The notes: a model not told the origin generated them from the letters alone. A stretch of 64,000 nt of DNA from Zarea fungicola (GCA_900169235.1 FWCC01000224.1:1-64000); one strand, 5' to 3'; shown: positions 24,601 through 43,230, numbered from the stretch's first letter. Made by a program: numbers and translations.

Positions 24601-27422
24601 ATTTAAATTTCAGGGTCAACGATTGCTGGGGCAGCTATGGGACGAGGCATGTAGGAGTTTGACGGCAGTTTAAAAACCCTGGAAAAGCGGAGAGACGACA
24701 GGAGATAAGCTTTTTCGGCCAAGCGGAAAAAAGAGGAACTGCAGCAGTTGTTTGCGACATCTTTGACGGTCATTGCCCGAACCTTGAGGGAGGAAAATCG
24801 CAAGGGCGAAAACACCTCGCTTAGAGATGATGACGACAAGGACGACGGCAATGGGCGCATGCCCTCCCTGCAAATGCACGCGCACTCGCACACTCGCATA
24901 CTCGCACACTCGTCTTCTCTTTCTCTCTGTGTTGTTGTCTCCCCGGATAGAGAATAGCCGTAAATCCGGTGCCCCGTGCGGTCGGTGTTGGATTCGGGAA
25001 TTTTTTGTGCAGAATAAAGTTTCGACAAGACACTAGCACGAAAGCCAAGTGAAGTACATATTTAGCTGCTTGATGACGGTGGACTGCAGCACTGGTAAAG
25101 AGCGAGTGGACCAACTACCACTATGTGGTTGGCATTTACTGCTGACTCGTGCGGAACTACCGTGGTCCCTGTCGAATTTCTTTAGCAAGGGCGGCAAACT
25201 CGGTGTAAACTAGTGGGCTTACTGGGTATTTGAGCTGCCGAGCCATGGATTGGCATTGTTGATTGCAATTGCAGGGGTTTTGCGGCATTGTGGTCCAGGG
25301 CTCTACGTTTCTGTTATTAGCCTGGAAACCACCAAGTTGCTGCCAGTACTAGTACGGAGCAAAGTTGCCAGGATTTAATATATTATTAGTCTTGCCTGGA
25401 CGGGTTGCCCAAAACCGGCAGAGCGACGGCCGCTAGTAGCGGCAGGGCGGGAGCTAACAGGAAGCGAGAAGCTACTGACACAGGGAGCAATCAAGCGGAC
25501 GGGTTGCAGAAGAAGTACAGAGAGAACAAGAAGGACTAGGAGAATAAAGGGAAATCAGGAGACTATGACTGTGTATCAGGCAATGGCTTGCCTTGTTTGT
25601 TTGCTACAATCGTTGTGTAATATAAAAAAGGTCATTGTGTGACCAAACTCTGCTGCTGTGTAACCGATGATGGTGTTAGAACAAACGTAGTTAGTCTGTC
25701 ATGCATGAATGCATATGCATGAATAAAATACCCAGCAGCTCCCACACACTTTTATGTTATCATGACTTGCTGCACACACCCCGGTCATTCTCGGCTATCC
25801 GCTTTGGGCAAACCTATTGGTGTCACCGCATGTATGTAATAAAAACTAAAGAAAAGTACGGTAGCTGCATGGTAAAAAGGGAAAACGTGTTGATCTCGCT
25901 ATTTGTCTTGTGCGACTCGCGACTCCCCCTTTCCCCCCCTCTTCTCTGCATACTGTAATCACGCTACGGGATAGTACGTGCCACATATACGCACAGTAGG
26001 GCTAGGGAGAAGGGGGAGGGGGCGTATGCATAGGGCGGCCAGGAAACAAGCCTTTCTTCAAGAGATTTTTTAATTCCCAGAAACCCGGTACAGTTTTCAG
26101 TGCAGCATCATGAGCTTTCATCAGTATAGGACACAAAGAGAAGAGGTCTTTGTATCACCATGCTACACAAGAAAAGGAGAGAAAAAAAAATAGAGTACCA
26201 AGGGCGTAAACAGAATATTCTGCGTCGTGTCTATTTTATGTTGTCTGGATTAGTTATGATTATTATGATTATAATACAGAATGCAGTCCAGAGGCGTCAT
26301 GGCAAAATGGCAAAACGGCAGAAAGGGCCAAAAGAGGATATGCGCTTCCGACAAATTTTCCTTTCTTTTTTCTAGTCTTTCCCCCAAACTCCACTCTCTC
26401 ACTTTTTTGGATTGATTTACCTTGCAGAAAAAAAAAGAGACCTTGTAAAAGATGACGTTGATGACCCTTATTTTATTCAAATGCATGGGGACACAAAAGG
26501 GGGGCTCAAGGCAAGTAAAAATGCCGGGTTTGCCAAGATTGCGGAGTTGTACCGCTTGAATCTAACAAGGGTATACAAATGCATCTATTAAAATTGTCGC
26601 ACAGACTTTTGATAATGGTTATGCCCTTGTTCAAGTGTCACGAAAGACATGCATTGTAGTTGGGAGCTGAAAAACCATATAGAAAGGGAGGCTATTTTTA
26701 TGCACTCGCTGAATATACTAGGCTACAAGCAGAGCAGTGACACAGACACGGACATGGATAGGCTTCGAATGTCATTCGTTGTTGTTTTCTTTTCTTTTTC
26801 GTTCCCGTGACGTCTTGCCCTTCTACTGGACGCCGAGCACAATGCATGTACATACGCTGTGACCTCGAAACTCGTGGCATTGTGCCGTATTTGGTACTGT
26901 GCCGATTTTCAGCCACTTGTCAACTCCCTGGATCATCATAGCTTTCAGCGAATGCAATTGCTTCCTGTGCCGAATATGCTGATGCATTCTAGTACAGCAT
27001 CTGCGTGCTCTCTGCTTGTGTCCCGGCGTTGACGTTTCATAAAACGGGCCTTGTACATGACGCCCGATTCACACTTGACCTTGCTCGTATTCCATTCGGC
27101 GAATGGTACTCCCCGAAAGACACATTTTACAATCGCACGGGGGAAGCAAAAAACGCCTCGGCAGACCTGCAGGCACTCGGAATAGATGGATGCCGTAGTT
27201 ACTGGTATACCAAATACTCTTTTTTTGGGTTGTATCCCGCCACCTTGTAATCCTTGCTTAAAAACCTCCCTCGCATCCCTGCTTGCCCCCCTCCCCGACA
27301 GCGGAACGAGATTGCCTCATTCGGCGCCGCCGCGCGAGCCCGCACCAAGGTTACCGGGGGGTCGTGGCGGCGGGTTTTATCCGTTTACATTCATTCTAAA
27401 CATGACACGGTGAATGGTATTT

Positions 27423-27447
27423 AATAAAAATAAAAATAAAAATAAAA
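27423..27447. repeat. AATAAA-type simple repeat
   Basis: Five head-to-tail AAATA-like units in the gene-poor region. Confidence 0.85.
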
Positions 27448-27818
27448 TTGGTCTTTCATTATTAATAATTTGGAACCCGGCCGAGTGGGCTGGCCGACAC
27501 TCGTATGGACTTGCTGTACTCCGTATGTCGGTCATCCATTACTCCATATGTATGAAATAACGGCCCGCCTTGTGATGATTGAAATGGGGGCCGTATGCGG
27601 GGGCTCATGCTCCGGAATGTGTTATTCTGTTGCCCTATACGCAGTTGCTTTTATTGTTCTTATACTTTTATTCATTTTTTTCTGCTCGGGTAAGGGGGTG
27701 CAAGATGATCGGCAAACGTCCCTTTGTGTAGCCTTTCCCGATGGCGTTTTACACGAATTTGACAGCTTTCAGCCCTCGTCAAACCTTCCTACTTGACCTT
27801 GTTTCTTTCAACGAGTTG

Positions 27819-27856
27819 GATTCATGTAGCTTTGATTCATGTAGCTTTGATTCATG
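27819..27856. repeat. 15-bp tandem repeat, 2.5 copies
   Basis: The unit GATTCATGTAGCTTT occurs twice exactly, followed by a partial third copy. Non-coding. Confidence 0.9.
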
Positions 27857-29864
27857 CCATGACAACCCCATTTAGTAATGGAGGTTTCCCCCAAACAAAA
27901 ACATGTATTACCATTCCATGCTTCCGTAGTCGTATACAATCTCACTCAGTTTTCAAGGAGAAAACTCCATATAATTGTGGTCTTTTTGCGCGTATCTCGA
28001 CCCAAAAACGCAACGAGATTAACATTGGACAATGGCGCATGACTTGAACTGTTCTAGAAATCTGAGTCTAATCTACATGTCTCACACCCTCCCCCACGCA
28101 AGGACCCGTTTACAAGGACAGATGAAAAGGGAAAAAGGAAATGTGATGAAATATATGGGAACAAAATTTTTAATTTCAGCGTACTAGTAAACGGAGTAAA
28201 AGAGGGCATGGAACGGGCAATCTTACCTGATGGATACTGTAGTACAAAAACTGTCATCTTTTATACGATCAGAATCGGTATCGTAGATTGTTGTAAGCGC
28301 ACTGTCCCATGCATCATTCTGATACACTGATACACCAATGCACAAGCCACACCACCACACGCACTCTGCCGGGTATTTCCCATCGGCAAAAAACCCTCAA
28401 AACATTGACATGTGCCGAGGATACTTAATAAACATGTTGAGAAGAATGTTATTTGTTTGACTCGTAATCAAGAATTGCTTACTCGTTTCCAGCACATATG
28501 GCGTTGTGGCGGCGACGTCTAATATATCTAGGCGCCCTCTTTCCTCACTCCATGTAGGCTGTACATATGCCATGGTTGATGAAGTGTTTATGTCTCAGCT
28601 TGAACCAATAGTTTACGTCTTTTATTCAAGCTGGAAAATTGATTTTTAAAAAAAGCAAATAAAACCACACTTCATAGATGGATAGACGGGACGATTTCAT
28701 CAATCTATGTCACATTTACTTCATCTCTCTGCAATCGGGGATTATAGCTCATTACGGTTCCCATCTCTTTCCCTCCCGAGACAATTTGAAAAATGACAGA
28801 GATTTGGTTTATTGTTTGGTCATGGAGTGAGAGGGTGTGTAGACTGAGTCGCGTTCCTGACACACACACACAGTTCAACCCTCGTTGCCTGCCCGGAGCA
28901 AAAAAGCGCCTCCAAGCCTCCTCCTTCACACCCACTTTGCGCAGCTCTCTTTTGTCTGTGCGTCTTTTGGACCTGGCGAAAAAAATATGATAGTTGAGAA
29001 GGCTGACCTTGGCCCGTAAGAACCAACTACCCTTTCCAAGCCAGTGGGGGAAGCAAGAGGGGGGGAGGGTTGTCATCCAGAATAACCCGAGATGAACGAG
29101 ATGAGAATAAGCAACCGGGGGGAAAAGTGGCTTGGAGCAAAAGACAAGCTTGAAATGGGTATTCCCATAATTTTCTCCTCTTTTCTCCCATTTTCTCTTC
29201 TTTTTGTCAAGTCGGATACAAAACAAAAAGTCTCCTTTAAAATTCAATGATTCTCGTAACTGCCGGGGCTGAAAAGGGGCTTTTTCCTTTTGCTGGTTCG
29301 TCCGGGATAAACGGTGGCGGATCGGCGAATGGGGGCAGAAAAACTAGAGCCTTATGCTGCTTCACCTTTTCCTCCAATTCCATTGTCTATTATTTTGTTG
29401 GGCCAAGATTCAAATCTACGCAATGTACTCCGTATAACTAGTAAACTGCAGTACATATACGGAATACTCCGCAGCTGTGGACGGAACATGTGGGACGCAA
29501 CGGTGGACGTCATCTTTGCTTTTCAGCTCCTTGTTAGCTCGTACGAGCCAATGGACTCTCTCGGACATGATGAACGTCCAGTTCTAACCAATTCCGGGAC
29601 CCTGCAACAACATCCAAACTGTTCGATATGCTAATGTCTTCATCAATTGGCGTAGAAATGAAAACACCTTGATTGTATACAACAGCTATATGACAGTGTC
29701 CAATAAATAGACCAAATAAACAATGATAAAAACTTTTTTCCCAACTAACTTCAGTCTGGTTGTTGATGCTTGAAAAATAAAAACTCCACTCCCCACCAAA
29801 TGTGACAACAGCCAGGAACAGGAAAACATCAAAGGGATACACGCCCTCCTTCACAGGGCTCGCT

Positions 29865-34945
<5,081 letters not shown>

Positions 34946-36389
34946 CGCGGTGGTTGATGGTCGGGTTGGTGAAGTCGGGGGACAGCTCAGTTCATGCTGG
35001 TGCAGCGTGGGGGCGTAATAAAGAGTGTGCACGTTCAGCGGGTGATGGCAGCTCCCAGACGACAGGCGATGGTCCGAGAGGAAGGGAATAGACTGCGATG
35101 ACGGTGAGGCAACCGCAGACGCTTCACCTGGTTTACCTACAATAAGAAAACCAGCAATGGCAGGTGTCCCTAGGCGTGGAAGGGAGGTGAGGTCGATGGT
35201 CGGATGAGTGACGGAAAAGACATTAAAAAAAAGTCCCAGCTAGAAATATTGAATGACGAGCCCGGCCGACTGCCCCGGTGGGCGGTGGATCACGGCTGGC
35301 GGAGTCGCGCCGCGTGCAGAATGAACGGCTTTGTCAGCATGCAAAGTTGTCTGAGACACGATTGGTTGATTCATCTATCAGAGTCTCCACATGTAGTTGT
35401 TAGCGTGGGTAGCACAATCGCTGATTGGTGCGAGTCTCGGCCAGCTTGCGACCTGCTGGTAGCTGCCTGCCAGCTGCCAGCCAGCTGCTTGCTGCTGCAG
35501 GTGACGTAAACCACTATAATGCCGCTGCGGACTCTGTAAGTTCACTGTAGATGCGAGCGCCAAGAAGGACCGCAGGCAGTCCGAATTGGTACCAAACACC
35601 AAATTCAGCTACAGAGTAGGTACTTTTTCTGCACAGATATGGGGTACTAATTAAACAATGGCCCTGGAAAGTTCTGCGCCACTGGCAACCCACCTCGGAG
35701 CCAAGCCTTTAAAGCCGGTACAGTAATTTAGACGTTGACTTTGGGTGAGTCTGGGTCGTCTTCAAGTTGTCACTAGTACTGCTTTTATGGCTGCAGTAAT
35801 GCACACCTGCATCCCCCTCAGCACCAACTATGCCATGCGACACACAAATCATCCCACTGCATGCATGCGTTGTCAAGAAAACCGGAATGAGGGGAGAAAA
35901 ATGGAGAAGGATCAATCGAGACTCTTTGCTAAAAGTGCCAGAGTACAGTATCAACGCGTGTAGCCTCATATACATACATGTCAGCTGTCAACAGAATACA
36001 CTACGTGCCCAAACATTGCTTGTATCAAACCACAGTGTCACAGATTGTCACAGATTGTCCCACATTGTCTTTCTGCCATCGACCAACCTTTTCAGGAACG
36101 CATACATGTATAGCTCTTTCTGTGGCTGCTGTGGGTTTGCTTGGTCTTGCTCTGCAGGGTAGGCTGCCAAACCCTGCATTTACGTAGACTGCATGTTAGA
36201 AAGTATTGAGCACGCTCATCATGGCCTCTTAAACAAATCCAAACTCATCTTTCGAACAATATTTTATTTATATTTATTTTCCGCACTTGAATAAATCCAT
36301 CAATGTGCAGATTCGAGTTGTCTTTTTGCATTTCTATGATGCAGCAGCTCAACTACTGCTTTGCCTCTAGTAGCAACTTAAATCTGCAC
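34946..36389. other. Intergenic region upstream of the ABC transporter
   Basis: Promoter side of the transporter and 3' side of the DUF1749 hydrolase gene, both on the minus strand. No gene is supported in the short frames. TGCAG/CTGCC-rich words occur near 35,450-35,510. Confidence 0.35.
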
Positions 36390-37375
36390 TTATTCAAGTG
36401 TTTTAAGAAAAGCAAGGACAGATTGCGCCATCCATCTCTGCGCATCAGGATCAGTGACGGCATGGTTGGCCTCCGGAATATAGCCCGACAACTTGCTAAT
36501 CACTGGATTCCAACCCATGTACGACTTGAGCAGAGCATTGGGATTCACATGGATCGGCACGTACTCGTCCTCCTCCGAGTTCATTATCAAGACCGGCTTC
36601 TTGAACCGGCCCCAGAATCCGGCACGAGTCGCCTCGTCCAGATCCGACGAAAAGTAATCGTCATCTCCGCTGTCTCCTCGTTAGCAAATGTCCATACCTC
36701 TAGTCAAACCAGGCCAGTTACCCTTTTGCGAGCAAGGATCTCAGTCTGTAAGCCGTTATGGGCGCATCAAAGTCGTCCGGTATCATCTTGGCTGGTATGA
36801 GTTCATTTTCTTCGCCGTTGGCACACATCTTCTCCGACAGCTCCAAAAGCTCATTATAATTAGAAAAATGAAGCTTGAGCATCTCACGGTCAGACACCGG
36901 TGCCTGAAGGATAAACGCATCGACAGGTACGTTGCCGTGCTTGTCGTAGTCGCTGTATTCCATGCAGTCCTGCATTCAAGTTAGATGCCCGCCATGACGC
37001 GGCAGAAAGCCATATACACACCTGGCATCCCGTTGAATGACCAAACAGCACAATCTTTTCACGACCAATGGAGCGAAGATACTTGACGAGCGCAGAAATG
37101 TCCTCTACATCGTTCTTCAAGCTCGACGTTCCAAATCCAGTAAACGAGCTTCGCATTCGAATCTCAAACACGGAATAATCCAAATCACTGCTGTTTTCAA
37201 GGAGTTTGGCCAACAGCCGCGTATAATTCACCGTGTGAGGGCCGTCAAAAAGACCTCCGACGAAGAGAATGGCATTTTTGGCGCTGGTCGGCCCCAGTTC
37301 GTACGCAACACCACCTTGAACGCGCGTCCTGTAAGGGTGCGCAGTGACGGCAAATGGAGGAGGAAGCGCTGACAT
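36390..37375 (-). CDS. Alpha/beta hydrolase of the DUF1749 family
   Basis: Three exons on the minus strand: 37022-37375, 36722-36969 and 36390-36669, with GTGTGT/CAG and GTAACT/CAG introns; 293 residues. The nucleophile elbow GHSTGC lies at the end of exon 1 (Ser near residue 115), the likely acid is in the NSEEDEYVP segment, and the histidine in EANHAV near the C-terminus, so a complete Ser-Asp-His triad is possible. DUF1749 proteins are soluble fungal and plant hydrolases of uncertain substrate; a role in siderophore ester cleavage is known for some related fungal esterases but I cannot claim it here. The gene is divergent from the Tti1 gene across 388 bp, with which it may share a promoter. 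Confidence 0.88.
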
Positions 37376-37763
37376 TGTGGGAAATTTGTAAAGTTTAATT
37401 CAGAAAATTTAGGAAATCTTGAAGATTGCGGGGGGCTGTATCACAATGAGATCGGAGCCTGAAGTCAGATGGAATGGAATATGAGGGAAGCGGGCCGCTG
37501 CTGTACAGTGCAAGAGTTGGCTGTGCAACAATACGCACTGTAAATTCACAGCCACGCCCACAGTGCGGATCGTCCGGCTTGCCTCATTGGTTCCTAATTT
37601 TGGCTGCAAACCTGTCGCGCGCACGACTTCAGAGCCGCCTAACAGAACTATTGTCGTAAAATATCATGAAAATGGGCGCCTCCATCTGAGTAACGATTTT
37701 TAGTCGATAGATGCTCCAGCTGGGGATGCGGTGGACCCAGATCGCCTACCATCGCAAACAGTC
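37376..37763. promoter_or_regulatory. Shared divergent promoter, DUF1749 hydrolase and Tti1 homologue
   Basis: 388 bp between two divergent start codons. No TATA box or known operator is clear. Nothing else is seen in it. Confidence 0.4.
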
Positions 37764-40700
37764 ATGAACGCGACAGCCGATTCAGAGGCACGGAACGCCT
37801 TGTTCCAACGGGTTAGTGGTGGCCGCAGCTCCTACAAGTAACCGTTTTGCTAATCAAAGCTCCAGCTGAAACCATGCTGCATTGAAATAAGCCGGTTGAC
37901 AATCCGGGAGTCGGATGGCCCTTCTTCAGCCCGCGAGCTCCAGGTCCTCACAGCCTCGCTCCTAGACATCCTTCACTCATCACCATCTGGCTTACATGAC
38001 AAGCTGGCCGAATATGTCTTCTTTCCACTGTCGCACATTTTCCGCCAGTTGGACAAGTATCCAAACACCATTGTGGAGAACTGCGTAGCATGCCTGCGCA
38101 TTCTTATTGTCCATGGCTGGCGGACCAGGATATCGGCTGCCCTCGTCCAGCAGATTTTCACACTCCTCGTCTTCATCATCGACGGTGTCCCTGGGCCAGA
38201 AAAAGTTCAAGAAAAGCCAGAGGAACTCATCTTGGAAACTCTTCGCACATTGACAGCGCTCCTCGATGCCGCTGCCGGCTCTGCACAGGCGGCCGCTGGC
38301 TTGGCAGAGCCGTCAGCAATCCCTTCCTTGGGCCAAGGTGTAACTGTCATGCTGGAGGCTGCTGCCGATGGCGTCACCCCTGTGATTCAAGAAGAAGCCA
38401 TCAAGTCGCTGGTTTCCCTGCACCAAGCAATCCGAGAGCACAGCGCCTTGGCCACTTTCCTGCCAGGCACGCTATCAAACCTGGCCAAGATTCTCCACAC
38501 ACCAGCGCGATATAGATCGTCAGTGCTCGCAGCATGTCTGAACGCAGTGCGGGTCGTTTTAACACGAGTACTCGGAGACCTGCGCACGCGATCGATACTC
38601 ATAAAACAGAAAGGACAGGACACTGAAACAGAAGAGGATAAAAACAAAATCCTCGGATCTGCTTGGCTTAGGGCAACCGTTGAGCAAGTTAGAAAGGCAC
38701 TAGTAACTATGATGAGGCTTCGCGCTCATGAGTCTGAGGATGTGAGAAACGCGCTCAATACGCTATGCATTACACTACTGGACGAGTGCCATGAATCCTT
38801 GGCCAACTGCTCTGCTTTGCTTGTTGAAACGGCCGTCATTCTCGATTCAAATGAACCTGATTCATTCGACGTAACGAACCTATCACACATAACTGGCATA
38901 TACCCTGAGCTTCTTGACGTAGTCAAGACGACGGTGTACAACTGGATGTCAAGTCTACCGCGACACATGCAATCTGCGGATGAAGATGTGAAGCGAATCG
39001 CGGTCCACAACTTCGCCAAGGGCATTGCGCTTTTGAGAAACCTTGGCATTGAATCAAGCACAATGGAGAGTGCACTGTCCAACACCATATGCGAGACCAT
39101 TACATCGCTGCTCCAGGCGAGCAAAACTGCAAACACGGACAATGCAGCACCTATACAACTACTGGAAACAAAGTCCATGGTCAAAGCGGCAGGGAAAACA
39201 TTATACCCCCCCGTGCTGCTTTCACACGAGAGCCAGAGGGGTCTGAAGAAGGAAATCATGTCGCTTTTGCAGGCTGTCAGCTCAATGCCTCGGAAGGGCG
39301 CGTTGATAGCGGACATAATGGAACTTGTTGGGGACGCTACGGGTAACGGCCAAGTGGCTGCATACTGGTTGTCATTTGAACTTATAAAGGCGTCTCATAC
39401 TTCTTCCGTCGAGGAAGACGCCTTTCTTGACCTAGCAGATGCAGCAGGTGGCCCAGACGACACCGAATCTGCATTTAACGAGCTTTATTCATTTTCTGTT
39501 GAAATGCTGGATTCACACAGCGATGCTTCAGCCGTCGACTGGCGCATGGAGGCCATTGCACTTGAAGTTGTGGCCTACGCTGCACAGAGGTCGGGCGAGT
39601 CCTTTCGACCAGAACTCATTGACGTCTTGTTCCCTATAGCCACCTTTTTGGGATCCGACAACCATCGGCTGCAGCAGCATGCCGTAGCCACACTGAATCT
39701 AGTTGCCTCAGCGAGCCAGTATGATTCCGTATCCGAGCTCATTGTGAGCAACGTCGACTACATGGTCAACTCGGTGGCGCTGCGCCTCAACACGTTGGAC
39801 ATATCGCCAGCATCGACGCAAGTCCTTACCATGATGATTCGCCTTGCGGGACCGCGATTAATTCCCTTTCTGGATGATGTAGTGGAGTCCATCTTTGCCG
39901 CTCTCGACAACTATCATGGCTACCCTGCTTTTGTGGAAAGCCTGTTTGATGTTCTGAAAGAGATTGTGGACCAAGGCGCCAAAGCCGAGGGCGGACGTCT
40001 CCTTAAAGATCACGAGCGAAAGGATGTCCACCACAAGAAGAAATTGGGCCAGCAGGAAGACCTCTCCACATTGGCTACCTTTTTTGACAAGCGGAATGAG
40101 CGAATGAAACGCGATGAACAAGAGGCGCAGAATATGAGACCTCTGCAAGGATTCCCCGAGGAACCATGGGGCGAGCCTGAGAAGAAGCCAGGCGATGGGG
40201 AACTGGAGGATGCTGGTGGCGAGCCGCCGAGCGAGGACAAGCCACCAAGCTCGCCAACGTACCAGCTGCTGAGTCGCGTCGCAAAACTCACACAGTACTA
40301 TCTGACGTCGCCTACGCCGAAACTGCGACGGTCGCTCCTGGAACTTCTAAAGTCTGCCACCACTGTGCTTGCCGCCGATGAAGACGCCTTCCTACCTCTG
40401 GTCAACGCCACATGGCCAGTTGTCATTAGCAGGCTCAATGACCCGGAGGCATACATTGTCGTCGAGGCCTGTCAGACACTGGCTGGCCTTTGCGAAGCCG
40501 CGGGAGACTTTCTGACGACGAGATTCAAGACGGAGTGGCAGGACGGCCTGCACAGCTTCTGTCGCAAGGCAAAGCAGGCGGCAGCAACGACGCGCCCGGT
40601 GCAGAAGGAAACCAACCCAAGAGCCATTGACAGCAGAAGCAGTGGTACTTTGGGAGACGTCAAGATACCCCTCCGCTCTGAATCTGGACTGGATATGCGC

Positions 40701-41015
40701 ACGATGACGCTCAGTCGCCGCGATGATGAGACTTCTTCTTCCAGCCTCGGACAATATGCGTCGCCGGCGAGGATATGGGCTGCTGTGGTGACGTTGCTGA
40801 CGGCGCTTGTTGCCAATGTGCGCATTGATGATGACATGTTTGACGACGTGCTGGAGCTTCTTGTCGACGTTCTCGACAAGAAACCGGATGCAAGGGAGGC
40901 ACTGGAGGTGATTAACGCGGATGCAGTGTGGTTAGCACGCTACGAGCGTGGATTTATTGCGTGGAAACCGGCGCCAAAGACGGAAGGCGCTGCATTTATC
41001 GAACTGCATGCTTAG
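37764..41015 (+). CDS. tti1: Tti1-like HEAT-repeat protein (Tel2-Tti1-Tti2 complex subunit)
   Basis: Two exons, 37764-37811 and 37860-41015, with a 48-bp intron (GTTAGT...AAAG); 1067 residues. The protein is an alpha-helical solenoid of HEAT repeats throughout, beginning LQLKPCCIEISRL just after the intron and including the N-terminal block with FPLSHIFRQL and ENCVACLRILI characteristic of the family. An acidic disordered insert lies at about residues 745-805. The TTT complex is a cochaperone that matures PI3K-like kinases such as TOR, ATM/Tel1 and ATR. The tiny first exon (16 codons, MNATADSEARNALFQR) is supported by frame and splice sites. Length is normal for the family. Confidence 0.88.
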
Positions 41016-41277
41016 GAGACCATGCCATTCAGGTAGTAAGCCAGTGAAGCTGATGGATAGCTGGGATATGAAGTGGATTAAATCTATGCTATTTCTATTT
41101 AGTATAAATAACTGCGTTACATTTACACTCTACAATCAATGCTTTTTCATATCGTCGTCAACTCATGCCAGGCTCCAACCAAACACCTCTGTCTATGCAC
41201 AGAAAAAAAAGAAAGAAAAAAGCCGCCCAAAATAGTACTCTCTACCGTCCTCCTCCCCCCTCCTGCCCAAGATTGTC

Positions 41278-42658
41278 TCAAATCTTGGAAGCGCCAGTAT
41301 ACTTGCCATCCGCGACAGCCTTCATGAGTTGATGGGCAATGGCCTGCGGCGGCGGCACGCGCAGATCCCCTTCCTTGTACTCTGGCGGCTGGGGCCCCGA
41401 AAGCAGACTGCCGCCCCTCGCCAGCGCCGTCCTGACCTCGTCGAGGTCAAACCACCGCGCGCTCTCGAGCTCTTTATCGTTGAGGGAAATTTCTTCCCCG
41501 CCGGGGAGGGCCTGCGCGATGGCGCCAATCATGAGGCTGGACGGGTACGGCCACGGCTGGGTGGAGTGGATGACGACGCGGCCCACGCGGACGCCCGCCT
41601 CCTCCCATACCTCGCGCCGGACCGTCTCCTCCATGGACTCGCCCGGTTCGAGGAAGCCTGCGAGCGTAGAGTACCAGTCCTTGGGCCACGCGGCCTGGCG
41701 GCCCAGGAGGACGCGCTGGCCGTCGGCGGAGAGGACGGCGGCGATCATGGTGGGGTCGGTGCGGGGGAAGCAGACGTTGGAGATGCCGTGGCGGGTTGGG
41801 CAGTCGTCGCGGGTTTGCGGCTCGGATGAGGAGGGCTTGCCGTTGAAGTCGGTCGGGGGGCAGACGCGCTTGTAGCCGCCCTGGATGGAGAGGTTGCGGC
41901 TGCCGCAGCCGGCGCAGAAGCGGTTGCGGGTGTTCCAGTCAATCATGGAGCGGGCCTGGGCGTATATGGAAGCTGAACGAGACGTAAATGTTAGTAAGAA
42001 GCCCGGAAGTGCATTACAAGTTAGAGAATGGGAGATGGATCGTACCATGCTCGGGGAGCAGAGCCATGGCGCGCGGGTTCGCCTCAATGGACAGTCCCCG
42101 CGCCTCAAAGGCCGTCTGAAAGGCTTCCGCCGCCTCCTTGTATGAATCCCGCGGCGTCACGTCCACGGCGAAATACGGCTGCGCGTTGACGCTCCCGTGC
42201 GCTGTGGTCTCAATCTCCTCTGTGGCTTCCCCGGCCGCCGCGGCGCTGCCGCCAATGGTACCATCGACTAATCCCAGAAACACCACCAATGGCGTCGACT
42301 TTGTCGAGTCGAACTGCGCCACGGCCGTCTTTTCCTCGACCGCGAATGGGAGCTCCGCACCGGCACCGGCACCGGTACCACCAATCAGTGCCTTCACATC
42401 GTCATAGGTAAACGTCGCGAGCTGCGACTTGTCGACGGCGACGGCGTTGAGGTTGCTGAGGGCCACGTAGCGGGCGGCAGGACTGGTGGCGGCGCGACGG
42501 AGAAAGGCGGCGTCGGTGCGGAGGAAGGAGTAGCGGTTGAGACGGGTGCCGGAGTAGTAGTTGATGACCTCCTGGCCAAACTTGCGCGTCAGCATCGAGT
42601 CGTCGTCTTGCAGGGCGGGATTCACGGGGAGCATCACTTTGACCGGCGGTGACGGCAT
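41278..42658 (-). CDS. npy1: NADH pyrophosphatase, NUDIX hydrolase Npy1/NudC type
   Basis: Two exons on the minus strand, 42046-42658 and 41278-41972, with a GTACGA/CAG intron; 435 residues. The N-terminal half is the NUDIX-like domain of this family. A zinc-ribbon follows (CAGCG ... RVC, with two further Cys near DDC and NVC), then the NUDIX box GFLEPGES..EETVRREVWEEAGV matches the G-x5-E-x7-REUxEExGU signature in full. The enzyme splits NADH and NAD+ into NMN and AMP. The last three residues are SKI, a plausible peroxisomal targeting signal, in line with the peroxisomal place of the yeast enzyme. The start at MPSPPVK was chosen because the upstream in-frame sequence is low-complexity. Confidence 0.92.
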
Positions 42659-42898
42659 TTGGGGCGGGAGTTGGTTGGTGTTGGTGGGGGGGAAATGGTT
42701 CGTGTGAGTTGAAATTGTTGGGAACCGTGCCGGAAGCTGCAGATGAGGCCTGAAGAGGAAGAAACAAAGGGACTCGGCAGATAAAGTATAAAAATGTAAA
42801 TATGATAAGATAGGACAAGTTGGGCAATTATTAATCAAGGAGAGTGCGTGTAAAGCGATTGTATCAGCGGAGGGGGCCGTTGCTGGTCTGGACCGGAG

Positions 42899-42918
42899 GA
42901 TGAGTAATGAAAGGCCGT
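42899..42918 (+). repeat. 20-bp exact direct repeat, copy 1
   Basis: The word GATGAGTAATGAAAGGCCGT is found here and again at 47,957-47,976 in the same orientation. Flanks do not align well. Confidence 0.9.
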
Positions 42919-43230
42919 CGGGCGATTAAATGCGATGTGCGCCATATCATCCTTTTACTTGTAGAGTGATGGTAGGTGTAAAGTTTAAAAAGTCGCATGT
43001 TTTAAATTCAATTTCTTTTCTCTTTTTACTATAATTTTTAGAGAATTAATTATTTAATAAATAATGAATCGGGGGACAGGCCTGGCAAATACCGTATAGG
43101 GTAGCCGCCTTGAAAATTTGTATATATATTTCTCATTAGCTACCATAACTTCAATAAAATAACCTTTCGTTTTCCTTATCCTGAAATTATTGAAAATCGC
43201 TCTTATTTGACTGATCACTTGATCCTGGAA

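Larger units (their letters stand above)
15652..29864. other. 14-kb stretch without a recognisable gene
   Basis: No open frame on either strand shows a conserved domain, signal peptide with a sensible mature protein, or coherent splicing. The first 3 kb, read on the minus strand, is CT-rich and probably belongs to the promoter and leader of the YDR124W-like gene. The rest has balanced composition, scattered microsatellites, and recurrent TACTCCGTA-like words. No tRNA-like or rRNA sequence is visible. Long non-coding transcripts cannot be excluded. Confidence 0.5.

Noticed and set aside
29400..29430. T-loop-like word GATTCAAATC
   Set aside because: No cloverleaf can be built around it.
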